Source: Ruegeria sediminis
Lineage (GTDB): Bacteria; Pseudomonadota; Alphaproteobacteria; Rhodobacterales; Rhodobacteraceae
DNA: 64,000 nt
Direction of reading: 5' to 3'
Assembly: GCF_005938215.1 (NCBI RefSeq)
Contig: NZ_VCPD01000010.1
Coordinates: 24,024-88,023, forward strand
The notes beneath the pieces are model-generated. The model was not told where the DNA came from and did no database searches. It was given only the letters and a program-made list of their open reading frames with translations. The first letter of the stretch is position 1. The number at the start of each line of letters is the position of its first letter. Shown here one piece after another: positions 57,003 through 64,000 of the stretch. The position numbers and the translations under genes were made by a program.

Positions 57003-57473
57003 ATGGACACGTTCTCGAAATACCTGCTGACGGGGTTGATCAGCATCGTGGCTCTCGGCCAGTTCGTCCAGGTGATCACGCGTTACGTGCTTCAGGTTCC
57101 GGTCATGGGGCTGGAAGAGACGATGCTCTATCCGACGGTGTGGCTTTATATGCTGGGCGCCGTGAACGCCTCGCGCGAGAACACGCATATCCGGGCCAAT
57201 GTTCTCGAGATCTTTCTGACCACGGAGCGCCAGCACACGGTCCTCGCGATAATCGGCGAGATCATCAGCCTGATCGTCGGGCTTTGGCTGTTGAGCTGGG
57301 CCTGGGATTACACCCGCTACGCCTGGCGCGTCTGGAAGGAGAGCCCGACGCTCTACATCCCGACCTTTTACTCAGACGTGGCGCTCGTCATCGGGATGAC
57401 GCTGATGATGATCTACACCGCCTGGCACCTCTGGGGCCATATCCGCAGCGTTTCGACCGGAGCGGTCAAATGA
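57003..57473 (+). CDS. TRAP transporter small permease (DctQ)
   Basis: 156 aa with four transmembrane helices. DctQ-like 'RYVLQVPVMGLEETMLYPTVWLYMLGAVNASRENTHIRANVLE' includes the conserved E-E and H-I pattern of the family. Start ATG at 57003 with AGGAAG before it; the in-frame GTG at 56955 would add a non-hydrophobic leader and is less likely. It overlaps dctM by 4 bp (ATGA). Confidence 0.9.
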   Translation: MDTFSKYLLTGLISIVALGQFVQVITRYVLQVPVMGLEETMLYPTVWLYMLGAVNASRENTHIRANVLEIFLTTERQHTVLAIIGEIISLIVGLWLLSWAWDYTRYAWRVWKESPTLYIPTFYSDVALVIGMTLMMIYTAWHLWGHIRSVSTGAVK

Positions 57474-58768
57474 TCGAAATTGCACTTCTCGCCATCGCCG
57501 TCCTCGTCATCACGCTGACGCTGGGCGTGCCGCTTCCCTACTGTTTCGGCGCCGCGCTGATGGTGATGTATTTCATCGGCGAAGTGACGATGAAAGGCAT
57601 GATGCTCTGGGGTTTCCAGCAGCTCGGCAACCCCGTCCTGCTCGCGATCCCGCTCTTTGTCCTTGCCGGCACGATCATGTCCGAAAGCGGTATCGCGGCC
57701 TCGCTTTTGCGCTTCATCAACGCATTCATCGGCCATGTGCGCGGTGGACTCGGCGTGGTGGCCGCGGTTTCCTGCGCGGTGATCGGGGCGATCTCGGGCT
57801 CGGGCCTGACTGGCATCGCCGCCATCGGACCGTTGCTGATACCCGAGATGGAAAAGCGCGGTTATCCGCGGGAATACGCGACCGCGCTCATCGCCAACTC
57901 GTCCATCCTCGGCCTGCTGATCCCGCCGTCGGTGACGATGATCGTCTACGGCTGGGTGACCGACACGTCGATCCTGGCCTGCTTCCTGGCGACGCTTGGA
58001 CCCGGCCTGTTCATCATGTTCAACTTCTCGGTCGTGAACCTGATCATGGCGCGCAAGTTCAACCTGCATCTCGACGAGAAGCCGAGTTTCGGTGAACTGA
58101 CCAGCGAGGTGGCCAAACGCGGCATCAACGCGACGCCCGCGCTGCTGATGCCGGTGATGATCCTCGGCGGCATCTATGGCGGGATCATGACCCCCACCGA
58201 GGCCGCGGCGCTGTCGGTGATCTACGCGATCCCCGTCGGGTTCTTCATCTACAAGGGCCTGCGCTGGGACAACTTCCTCGAAGCCGGCAAGGAGGCTGCC
58301 ACTGCCGTCGGTGCGATCATGATCATGATCCTTTTCTCGATGATCCTTGGCCAGATGTTCGTCTATGAAAGCATCCCGCAGCAGCTGGTCAGCGCCATCT
58401 TCGGCATCACCGAAAACAAGGTGCTCCTGCTGATCCTCATCAACATCCTGCTGTTCCTGGTCGGCATGGTGGTGAACGACGTGACAGCCATCATTCTGAT
58501 CGCGCCGCTGCTGCTGCCGCTGATGAACGCGATCGGCGTCAGCCCGGTGCAGTTCGCTGCGATCATGGGCGTGAACACCGCGATGGGCGGCGTCACCCCG
58601 CCCTATGCCTCGATCCTCTACCTCGGTGCGCGGATCGGCAAGGTAAAGGTCACCAAGGTGATCCGGCCCGCGATGATCCTGATCGTGACAGGCTATGTCC
58701 CGGTCGTGTTTCTGACCTCGCTCTGGCCTGATCTCTCGCTCTTTTTGCCCAGCCTCTTCGGCTACTGA
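57470..58768 (+). CDS. TRAP transporter large permease (DctM)
   Basis: 432 aa, about 12 hydrophobic segments. DctM signatures are 'LGVPLPYCFGAALMVMYF', 'SCAVIGAISGSGLTGIAAIGPLLIPEMEKRGY', and 'GGIYGGIMTPTEAAALSVIYA'. It is the Na+-coupled transport subunit. It is coupled to dctQ and followed after 34 bp by the binding protein gene. Confidence 0.95.
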   Translation: MIEIALLAIAVLVITLTLGVPLPYCFGAALMVMYFIGEVTMKGMMLWGFQQLGNPVLLAIPLFVLAGTIMSESGIAASLLRFINAFIGHVRGGLGVVAAVSCAVIGAISGSGLTGIAAIGPLLIPEMEKRGYPREYATALIANSSILGLLIPPSVTMIVYGWVTDTSILACFLATLGPGLFIMFNFSVVNLIMARKFNLHLDEKPSFGELTSEVAKRGINATPALLMPVMILGGIYGGIMTPTEAAALSVIYAIPVGFFIYKGLRWDNFLEAGKEAATAVGAIMIMILFSMILGQMFVYESIPQQLVSAIFGITENKVLLLILINILLFLVGMVVNDVTAIILIAPLLLPLMNAIGVSPVQFAAIMGVNTAMGGVTPPYASILYLGARIGKVKVTKVIRPAMILIVTGYVPVVFLTSLWPDLSLFLPSLFGY

Positions 58769-58802
58769 CCACACTGAAATCCCAAAACGGAGGAGACTAC
58801 CC

Positions 58803-59795
58803 ATGAAACACTTTCTGACCGGCACCGCCGCATCCGCTCTGATGGCGCTTGCGAGCGTCGCATCCGCGGCGGACCTGAAGATGAGCCACGTCCGTCCGCA
58901 GGACACCACGATTGACGTGGAACTGCGCGCCTTCGCGGCAAATGTCGCCGAAGCCACCGGCGGCGACGTCAACATCGAGATCTTCCCGGCCTCGGCGCTG
59001 GGCGACTACACCACCGTTCAGGAGCGCATCAGCGTGGGCGCCATCGACATGGCGACGCAGCCGGCCGCCTCGGCTGCCGACCGCCGGATGCAGATCAGCT
59101 CGTTCCCCTACCTGGCCAACAACTGGGACCAGGCGCGCAAGATCTACGGCGAAGACGGCGCGGTCCGCAACGTGATGGCCGAGCTTTATGCAGAGCAGGA
59201 CATCACCATGCTCGCCGCCTATCCGGTCTATTTCGGGGGCATTTCGCTCAACACCGATCCGGTGAACCCCGGCGACCCGTCGCAGTCGAACGGCATCAAG
59301 GTGCGTGTGCCCGGGATCAAGAGCTTCCAGCTGACCGGCGAGGCGCTGGGTTACATCCCGGCACCGATCCCGTTCTCGGAAGCCTTCACCGCCGTTCAGA
59401 CCGGCGTGGTTGACGGCGTGATCGGCTCGGGGGCCGAAGGCTACTATGCCTCGTTCCGCGACGTGACAAAGGCTTATGTTCCTGCCAACACCCATTTCGA
59501 GGTGTGGTACATGATCATCTCCAACGGTTCGCTGGCCGAGCTTGACGCCGAGGATCAGGAGGCTCTCAAGGCGGCCGCCGCCGAATTCGAGGCGCAGCGC
59601 TGGACGGTCGCCGAAGAAGACCAGGGCAAGTGGGAGCAGCGTCTGGCCGACGAGCTTGGCACCAAGATCGTCCCGCTGAACGATGCGGAACTGTCGGCTA
59701 TGGCCGAAAAGATCCGGACCGTGGTCTGGCCGGTCGTTCTGGAAGACGTTGGCGCCGAGTGGGGTCAGGGCATCCTCGACCAGATCGGCCAGTAA
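58803..59795 (+). CDS. TRAP transporter substrate-binding protein (DctP)
   Basis: 330 aa. Signal peptide 'LMALASVASAADL' cleaved near residue 23, then a DctP/TeaA-like fold with 'GIKVRVPGIKSFQLTGEALGYIPAPIPFSEAFTAVQTGVVDG', the region holding the substrate-contacting Arg. It captures the ligand in the periplasm. With the downstream dehydrogenase, the ligand is probably an amino-acid or opine-like compound. Strong GGAGGAG ribosome site. Confidence 0.93.
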   Translation: MKHFLTGTAASALMALASVASAADLKMSHVRPQDTTIDVELRAFAANVAEATGGDVNIEIFPASALGDYTTVQERISVGAIDMATQPAASAADRRMQISSFPYLANNWDQARKIYGEDGAVRNVMAELYAEQDITMLAAYPVYFGGISLNTDPVNPGDPSQSNGIKVRVPGIKSFQLTGEALGYIPAPIPFSEAFTAVQTGVVDGVIGSGAEGYYASFRDVTKAYVPANTHFEVWYMIISNGSLAELDAEDQEALKAAAAEFEAQRWTVAEEDQGKWEQRLADELGTKIVPLNDAELSAMAEKIRTVVWPVVLEDVGAEWGQGILDQIGQ

Positions 59796-59867
59796 GCGTT
59801 GTTGTGCGCGGGGCGGCGTTTCGGTGCCGCCCCGGCCCCTGACTTCAATCCCGGGAGAACGGACAGG

Positions 59868-60968
59868 ATGGATGCGGACTATGCCATCATCGGCGGCGGT
59901 GTCGTCGGGCTGTCGGTAGCCTGGGGGCTGCTGAAGCGGGGCAAGAGGGTCGTCGTGCTTGACGGCGATGACGGCGCGTTTCGCGCCAGCCGCGGCAATT
60001 TCGGCCTTGTCTGGGTGCAATCCAAGGGGATGAAGCAGCCGCGCTATGCGCAGTGGTCGCAGCAATCCGCCGCCGCTTGGGCCGGGTTTGCAAGTGAACT
60101 GGGCGAGAGCACCGGCTGCGACGTGGCGCTCGAGCAGAAGGGTGGTTATGATCTGCATTTCTCGGAAGAGACTCTGCAGGCCACCGTTGCGCAGTATGAA
60201 ATGCTGAAGGCCAAGCTTGGCGGCAACTATCCCTATGATGTGCTGGGCCAGAATTCGCTGCGCAAGGAAGAACCGCATATCGGCTCCAAGGTGGTTGGCG
60301 CCATTCTCCACCATCAGGACGGCCACGCGAATCCCCTTCGCCTGCTCAAGGCGCTTGCGGATGATGTGCGCCGCCTGGGTGGCCGCGTCCTGAACGGCAG
60401 GATCGTCACAGCGGTGTCGAAGCCGGACGGTTTCCGCGTCCATTGCGATGACGGCACCGTCGTCGGGGCGGCAAAGGTCGTTCTGTCGGCTGGCCTCGGT
60501 GCGGCCAAGCTTGGCCCGAAGATGGGTTTCAAGGCGCCGATCCGGCCGCAGCGGGGGCAGGTCCTGATAACCGAAAAGCTGCCCAAGATGATCTACCGCC
60601 CCTCGCTGATCGCGCGTCAGGTGGATGAGGGCGGCATCCAGATCGGGGCCACGAACGAAGAGGTGGGCCTTGACGACCGGGTGACGCAGCCCGGCATCTC
60701 CGGCCTGGCGGCAGAGGCCATCGCGGCCTATCCGGCGCTGGCCAGGGCGCAGCTTGTCCGCAGCTGGGGAGCCTTGCGCATCCTGTCGCCGGACGGCCTG
60801 CCGATCTATCAGCAAAGCCGCGACATGCCGGGCGCCTATCTGGTGACCTGCCACAGCGGCATCACGCTAGCCGCGGCGCACGCCCGCTTCCTGCCGGACT
60901 GGTTGGAAGGGACTGGCGCCGCTCCGGATCTGGAGGTGTTCAGTGAAGACCGCTTCGCCGTTTCTTGA
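59868..60968 (+). CDS. FAD-dependent D-amino-acid/opine oxidoreductase, HcnC/DadA-like subunit
   Basis: 366 aa. N-terminal FAD motif 'YAIIGGGVVGLSVAWGLLKRG' (GGGVVG 8-13), DAO-family 'SRGNFGLVWVQSKGM' and the C-terminal 'ACHSGIT'-like 'VTCHSGITLAAAHARFL'. It is the catalytic subunit type seen in HcnC, OoxB and hydroxyproline dehydrogenases, oxidising a C-N bond. It overlaps the [2Fe-2S] subunit gene by 26 bp, so the three form one enzyme. Confidence 0.9.
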   Translation: MDADYAIIGGGVVGLSVAWGLLKRGKRVVVLDGDDGAFRASRGNFGLVWVQSKGMKQPRYAQWSQQSAAAWAGFASELGESTGCDVALEQKGGYDLHFSEETLQATVAQYEMLKAKLGGNYPYDVLGQNSLRKEEPHIGSKVVGAILHHQDGHANPLRLLKALADDVRRLGGRVLNGRIVTAVSKPDGFRVHCDDGTVVGAAKVVLSAGLGAAKLGPKMGFKAPIRPQRGQVLITEKLPKMIYRPSLIARQVDEGGIQIGATNEEVGLDDRVTQPGISGLAAEAIAAYPALARAQLVRSWGALRILSPDGLPIYQQSRDMPGAYLVTCHSGITLAAAHARFLPDWLEGTGAAPDLEVFSEDRFAVS

Positions 60969-61251
60969 GCTGGAGAGCAGCCCGCGCGTCCGGGTCTGGT
61001 TCGACGGCGCGCCTCTGGATCTGCCCGAAGGCGCGAACCTCGCCGCCGCGCTGCTGGCAGCCGGGGTAGGGGTATTCCGCCACACGCCCGTCTCCGGGGC
61101 GCCGCGCGCGCCATTCTGCATGATGGGCGCCTGCTTTGAATGCCTGGTCGAAATCGACGGTATCGTCCGCCAGGCCTGCATGTTGGAAGTCTCTGAAGGC
61201 ATGCGCATCGCGCGGCCACACCAGGCGGAGGGATCCGATGCGGCACAGTGA
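60943..61251 (+). CDS. (2Fe-2S)-binding HcnA/OoxA-like subunit
   Basis: 102 aa, a plant-type ferredoxin-like fold with C59-X4-C64-X2-C67-X11-C79 ('FCMMGACFECLVEIDG'). It transfers electrons between the flavin subunits of the HcnABC-type dehydrogenase. The start is a GTG with GGAGGT about 5 nt upstream, inside the preceding gene. The next subunit begins before its stop (overlap 14 bp). Confidence 0.9.
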   Translation: MKTASPFLELESSPRVRVWFDGAPLDLPEGANLAAALLAAGVGVFRHTPVSGAPRAPFCMMGACFECLVEIDGIVRQACMLEVSEGMRIARPHQAEGSDAAQ

Positions 61252-62632
61252 TCTCATCGTCATCGGCGCAGGCCCCGCCGGCATGGCCGCCGCCGCGACT
61301 GCGGCCGAGACCGGGTTGAGCGTTGCCTTGCTGGACGAACAGCCTCGGCCGGGCGGGCAGATCTATCGCGACGTGGACCGCGTGGCACCCCTCCGCGAGG
61401 ATATTCTGGGCAAGGACTATTCCCATGGGGCGACCTTGACGGCCGGCATCCGCCGCCCCGGCATCGAGCATGTCGACGGGGCGGTGGTCTGGGCCATCGA
61501 GCAGGGATTCCGCATCTCTTACATCCGAAACGGCCGTGGGGGCCAGCTGAGCGGCGACAGAGTGATCCTTGCCACCGGCGCGCTGGAACGTCCGATGCCG
61601 GTTCCCGGCTGGACCCTGCCGGGGGTGATGACCGCGGGGGCGGCGCAGATCCTGCTGAAACAATCAGGGGTCCTGCCGCGTCGCGCGGTTCTGGTCGGCA
61701 GCGGGCCGCTGCTCTATCTCATCGCCGCGCAGATGGTCCGCGCGGGTACGCCGCCGCTGGCGCTGGTCGAGACGCAGACGCGCGGCGACCTCTTCCGCGC
61801 GGCGCGACACTTCGGCGGTGCCTTGCGGGGTTGGCGCTATCTTGCCAAGGGCCTGGCGATGCTCTCCGAAATCATCCGCGCGCGAGTCCCGCGTTACACC
61901 GGCGCAACGGAAATCGCGGTCGAGGGCGATGACAGGGCCGAGGCCATTTTCTTTGTCTGCAGCGGCAAACGCCACAGGATCGACTGTGAAACTGTCCTGC
62001 TGCATCACGGTGTTGTCCCGAATACGCAAGCTGCCCGTTCGCTTGGAGTTACCCACCGATGGGACGAGGCGCAAACCTGTTTCGCGCCTGTTCTCGATGC
62101 CTGGGGCGCAACGGATGTGGAAGGTATCTTTGTTGCGGGCGACGGGGCAGGGATCGGAGGCGCCAAAGCGGCCGAATTCGCCGGGCGCATTGCGGCCCTC
62201 AAGGTTGCCGGAGATATGGGAAAACTCTCATCTTCCGAGCGCGACCGCCTGGCCGCGCCGCTGCACCGGCAGCACCAGAATGAAACCGCCGTGCGTCCTT
62301 TCCTCGACACCGCCTATCCGCCTTTTCGCGAGGCGCTGTTGCCCGCGGATGCCACCATCGTCTGCCGCTGCGAGGAAATCACCGCAGGCGACATCAGGCG
62401 CTACGCCAAGCTTGGATGCCTTGGGCCGAACCAGGCCAAGGCTTTCGGCCGTTCCGGCATGGGTCCCTGTCAAGGACGCTATTGCGGACTGACGGTCACG
62501 GCTCTGTTGGCCGCATCCAACGGGCTGTCGCCCGACGAGACAGGCTACTACCGCATCCGCCCGCCGCTGAAACCCGTGACGCTGGGCGAGCTTGCTGCAA
62601 TGGAAGATGGCGCGCGTGGCGCGGCCGAATAG
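61238..62632 (+). CDS. FAD/NAD(P)-binding HcnB/OoxA-type subunit with C-terminal BFD-like [2Fe-2S] domain
   Basis: 464 aa. FAD motif 'DLIVIGAGPAGMAAA' at residues 5-19, a central second dinucleotide motif 'AVLVGSGPLLYLIAAQMVRAG', 'IFVAGDGAGIGGAKAAEFAGRIA', and a C-terminal BFD-like cluster with C376, C378, C411 and C416 ('CRCEEITAGDIRRY', 'GPCQGRYC'). It completes a three-subunit amine/opine dehydrogenase with the two preceding genes. The RidA gene follows after 9 bp. Confidence 0.92.
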   Translation: MRHSDLIVIGAGPAGMAAAATAAETGLSVALLDEQPRPGGQIYRDVDRVAPLREDILGKDYSHGATLTAGIRRPGIEHVDGAVVWAIEQGFRISYIRNGRGGQLSGDRVILATGALERPMPVPGWTLPGVMTAGAAQILLKQSGVLPRRAVLVGSGPLLYLIAAQMVRAGTPPLALVETQTRGDLFRAARHFGGALRGWRYLAKGLAMLSEIIRARVPRYTGATEIAVEGDDRAEAIFFVCSGKRHRIDCETVLLHHGVVPNTQAARSLGVTHRWDEAQTCFAPVLDAWGATDVEGIFVAGDGAGIGGAKAAEFAGRIAALKVAGDMGKLSSSERDRLAAPLHRQHQNETAVRPFLDTAYPPFREALLPADATIVCRCEEITAGDIRRYAKLGCLGPNQAKAFGRSGMGPCQGRYCGLTVTALLAASNGLSPDETGYYRIRPPLKPVTLGELAAMEDGARGAAE

Positions 62633-62641
62633 GAGAAGACG

Positions 62642-62980
62642 ATGATCGAGAGAATTGAAACCGGCGCGCGGATGAGCAAGATCGTCAAACACAACGGCGT
62701 GGCCTATCTGTGCGGTCAAGTGGGTGAGGGCGCGACAGTTGCCGACCAAACGCGCGACTGCCTGTCCCGCGTCGAGGCGCTGCTGCAGCAAGCGGGCACG
62801 TCGCGCGAGCATATTCTGCAGGCCATCGTCTGGTTGGCCGACATGGCTGATTTCGCCGAGATGAACGAAGTCTGGGATTCTTGGGTGCCTGCGGGTCACG
62901 CCCCGGCGCGCGCGTGTGGGGAAGCCAAGCTTGCACGTCCCGAACTGAAGGTCGAAATCATCGTGACTGCAGCCTGTTGA
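62642..62980 (+). CDS. RidA/YjgF-family imine deaminase
   Basis: 112 aa, about the family length. RidA-like segments are '[44 protein letters not shown]' and the C-terminal '[13 protein letters not shown]', where the catalytic Arg region lies ('[20 protein letters not shown]'). RidA proteins hydrolyse reactive enamine/imine intermediates released by PLP or flavin enzymes. Its place after the HcnABC-type dehydrogenase suggests it clears the imine product of that enzyme. Confidence 0.9.
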   Translation: MIERIETGARMSKIVKHNGVAYLCGQVGEGATVADQTRDCLSRVEALLQQAGTSREHILQAIVWLADMADFAEMNEVWDSWVPAGHAPARACGEAKLARPELKVEIIVTAAC

Positions 62981-63223
62981 AGCCCCGGGCCGGGTACGGT
63001 CAAAGGACACCGACCGGAGATGGGCAGCGCAGTGTCGTAACGCCTCTGCAAGCCGGAAAGTTTCCACCGTCGAGACCAGCCCGGGAATCCTTCGCCCGGC
63101 GGGAATCCGAGGATCCAACGGCATCTCACCGTCACCGCGGCACACCAGATGTTCGGACCCGGCGGACGGTGTTCCAATGCCGTCGCGGATCGCAGCCTGA
63201 GTTTTCGCCGGGGTCGGGGTAAC

Positions 63224-63610
63224 CTATTTCAGGTCAGCAGCCATCGAGTTGTTCCGGCGGAAATCACGAACACTGCCGAAGCCAATCCAAAGAATGCCGG
63301 TGAGAACGACGAACAAAACCACCGGCAGAAGAGAGATCTGCATGACCAGCACGGCGTAGAAAACGGCCAAATATGCCCCCGCCAGGGCAGCCACCTGCAC
63401 AACCCAGAGAGCCATCCTGCTGAATACGATGGATTTTTCCTGTCCGGCCTCGAAACGAAGGGCCCGGCGTTCTGTCTCGCTCATCTCCAGCACAACGGCC
63501 CGAGCCGCTCGGCGAACGCCTTCGCTTGCGGGAAAATCGATCTGGTTGGCATCCAGATAGGCGTCAATGAGAGTTTCCAGCTCTTTGCCGGACGGGGCAG
63601 AAACGGACAT
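63224..63610 (-). CDS. hypothetical small membrane protein
   Basis: 128 aa, no family recognised. Residues 1-65 are a soluble helical part ('LETLIDAYLDANQIDFPASEGVRRAARAVV'), then two hydrophobic segments at about 66-90 and 91-112 and a short basic tail ('RDFRRNNSMAADLK'). Codon use looks coding, and AGGAT lies about 8 bp ahead of the ATG at 63610. It may be the only gene on this strand here. The function is unknown. Confidence 0.6.
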   Translation of the reverse strand: MSVSAPSGKELETLIDAYLDANQIDFPASEGVRRAARAVVLEMSETERRALRFEAGQEKSIVFSRMALWVVQVAALAGAYLAVFYAVLVMQISLLPVVLFVVLTGILWIGFGSVRDFRRNNSMAADLK

Positions 63611-64000
63611 GGCGATGGATCCTGAAAAAATCCAGATTGGGCAGCGAGCGTACAGTTTCGCTCAATATCTCGACCCGTGCAGCCCCATGTCTGCGGCAAG
63701 ACACGGCACCGTTGCCCTCTTGCCGCAGAATCCGGCGGAGAGTTGCCGGTCCACCTTTCGGCGCAGCAAGAACCCGCACAGAGGCGGCGAATTCGGCATC
63801 GCATGTACGCGGCGAAGAAAGGCAGTCGCCGCATATGCGAGATCAGCGCCCAGATGGAGGTCTGCGACGCGGCCTCAGCCCCCATACTCGCCCCTTGCCC
63901 TTGTGCCTCGGCTGATGCAACCTTGTATGCGGAGGAGGGATGTCAGTTTCACCGCTGGGTCCGTTGGCAAACGAACCAGCGTGGCGCCATGCTTTGGGAG
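63611..64000. other. right-hand edge, no clear gene
   Basis: About 390 bases of lower-confidence sequence. Minus-strand frames here read Cys/Arg-rich and one contains a fragment (about 63650-63720, 'PCLAADMGLHGSRY') with a faint AraC-type helix-turn-helix look, broken by a stop. It could be a decayed regulator, but I cannot support it. Confidence 0.35.

Noticed and set aside
63481..63885. Possible AraC-type regulator fragment at the right edge
   Set aside because: The only similarity is a short 'LAADMGLHGSRY' stretch followed by a stop codon; no complete helix-turn-helix domain and no ribosome site.

Overview
The window is GC-rich, densely packed bacterial DNA with short or overlapping (ATGA) gene junctions. 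It most resembles an alphaproteobacterium of the Rhodobacteraceae/Roseobacter type. The supporting evidence is a cd1-type nir / nor / nos denitrification block, a C4-pathway ALA synthase (hemA), a 180-kDa-type NAD-glutamate dehydrogenase, a carboxyspermidine polyamine route, TRAP transporters, and a GC-rich intergenic hairpin repeat near 40.29 kb. The species cannot be read from the sequence. I saw no rRNA, tRNA, CRISPR array or intact insertion sequence.

Region 1 (1-28 kb) is an almost complete nitrite-to-N2 pathway. On the minus strand lie nirS, a NirT-type multihaem cytochrome fused to an ethylbenzene-dehydrogenase-like haem domain, a cupredoxin, and then nirE-C-F-DL-G-H (nirH runs off the left edge) for haem d1 synthesis. 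On the plus strand lie nnrS, an NTF2-like protein and norCBQDEF. A Dnr-type Crp/Fnr regulator overlaps a DUF4202 gene, and hemA follows. The nos operon comes next: a DUF2946-like Cys-rich protein, then nosR-Z-D-F-Y-L-X and a cytochrome c550. Six FNR/Dnr-like palindromes (TTGAC/T-N4-G/ATCAA type) lie upstream of nirE, nirS, nnrS, norC, hemA and the nos operon, so this looks like one regulon that also raises haem supply.

Region 2 (28.3-33.6 kb) is a three-gene cassette: a class III nucleotide cyclase with TPRs, a vanadium-haloperoxidase/PAP2-type enzyme with a GAF tripeptide-repeat N-terminus, and a subtilisin-like protease with an intact catalytic triad. The combination is not part of denitrification. 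I consider it the best candidate for an undescribed system in this window.

Region 3 (33.7-38.3 kb) holds an HD-domain protein, an MttB-family methyltransferase translationally coupled to an MmgE/PrpD protein, and a divergent LysR regulator. Together they suggest an uncharacterised catabolic locus, possibly for a quaternary amine.

Region 4 (38.25-43.5 kb, minus strand) encodes arginine decarboxylase, carboxynorspermidine synthase, carboxynorspermidine decarboxylase and agmatinase. This is a complete arginine to agmatine to putrescine to spermidine route.

Region 5 (43.8-50.35 kb) contains a small cytochrome c, a copper-export module (copZ / copA / cueR, with two CueR-type promoters), a LysR-wrbA pair, a small DUF1127-like protein and an EamA exporter. 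The very large NAD-glutamate dehydrogenase gene (50.4-55.2 kb, minus) follows, and then a 0.7-kb stretch with no credible gene.

Region 6 (56-63 kb) is a LysR-controlled TRAP transporter operon joined to a three-subunit HcnABC-type amine/opine dehydrogenase and a RidA protein, which indicates uptake and oxidation of an amino-acid-like substrate. The window ends with a small membrane protein and about 390 bases with no clear gene.
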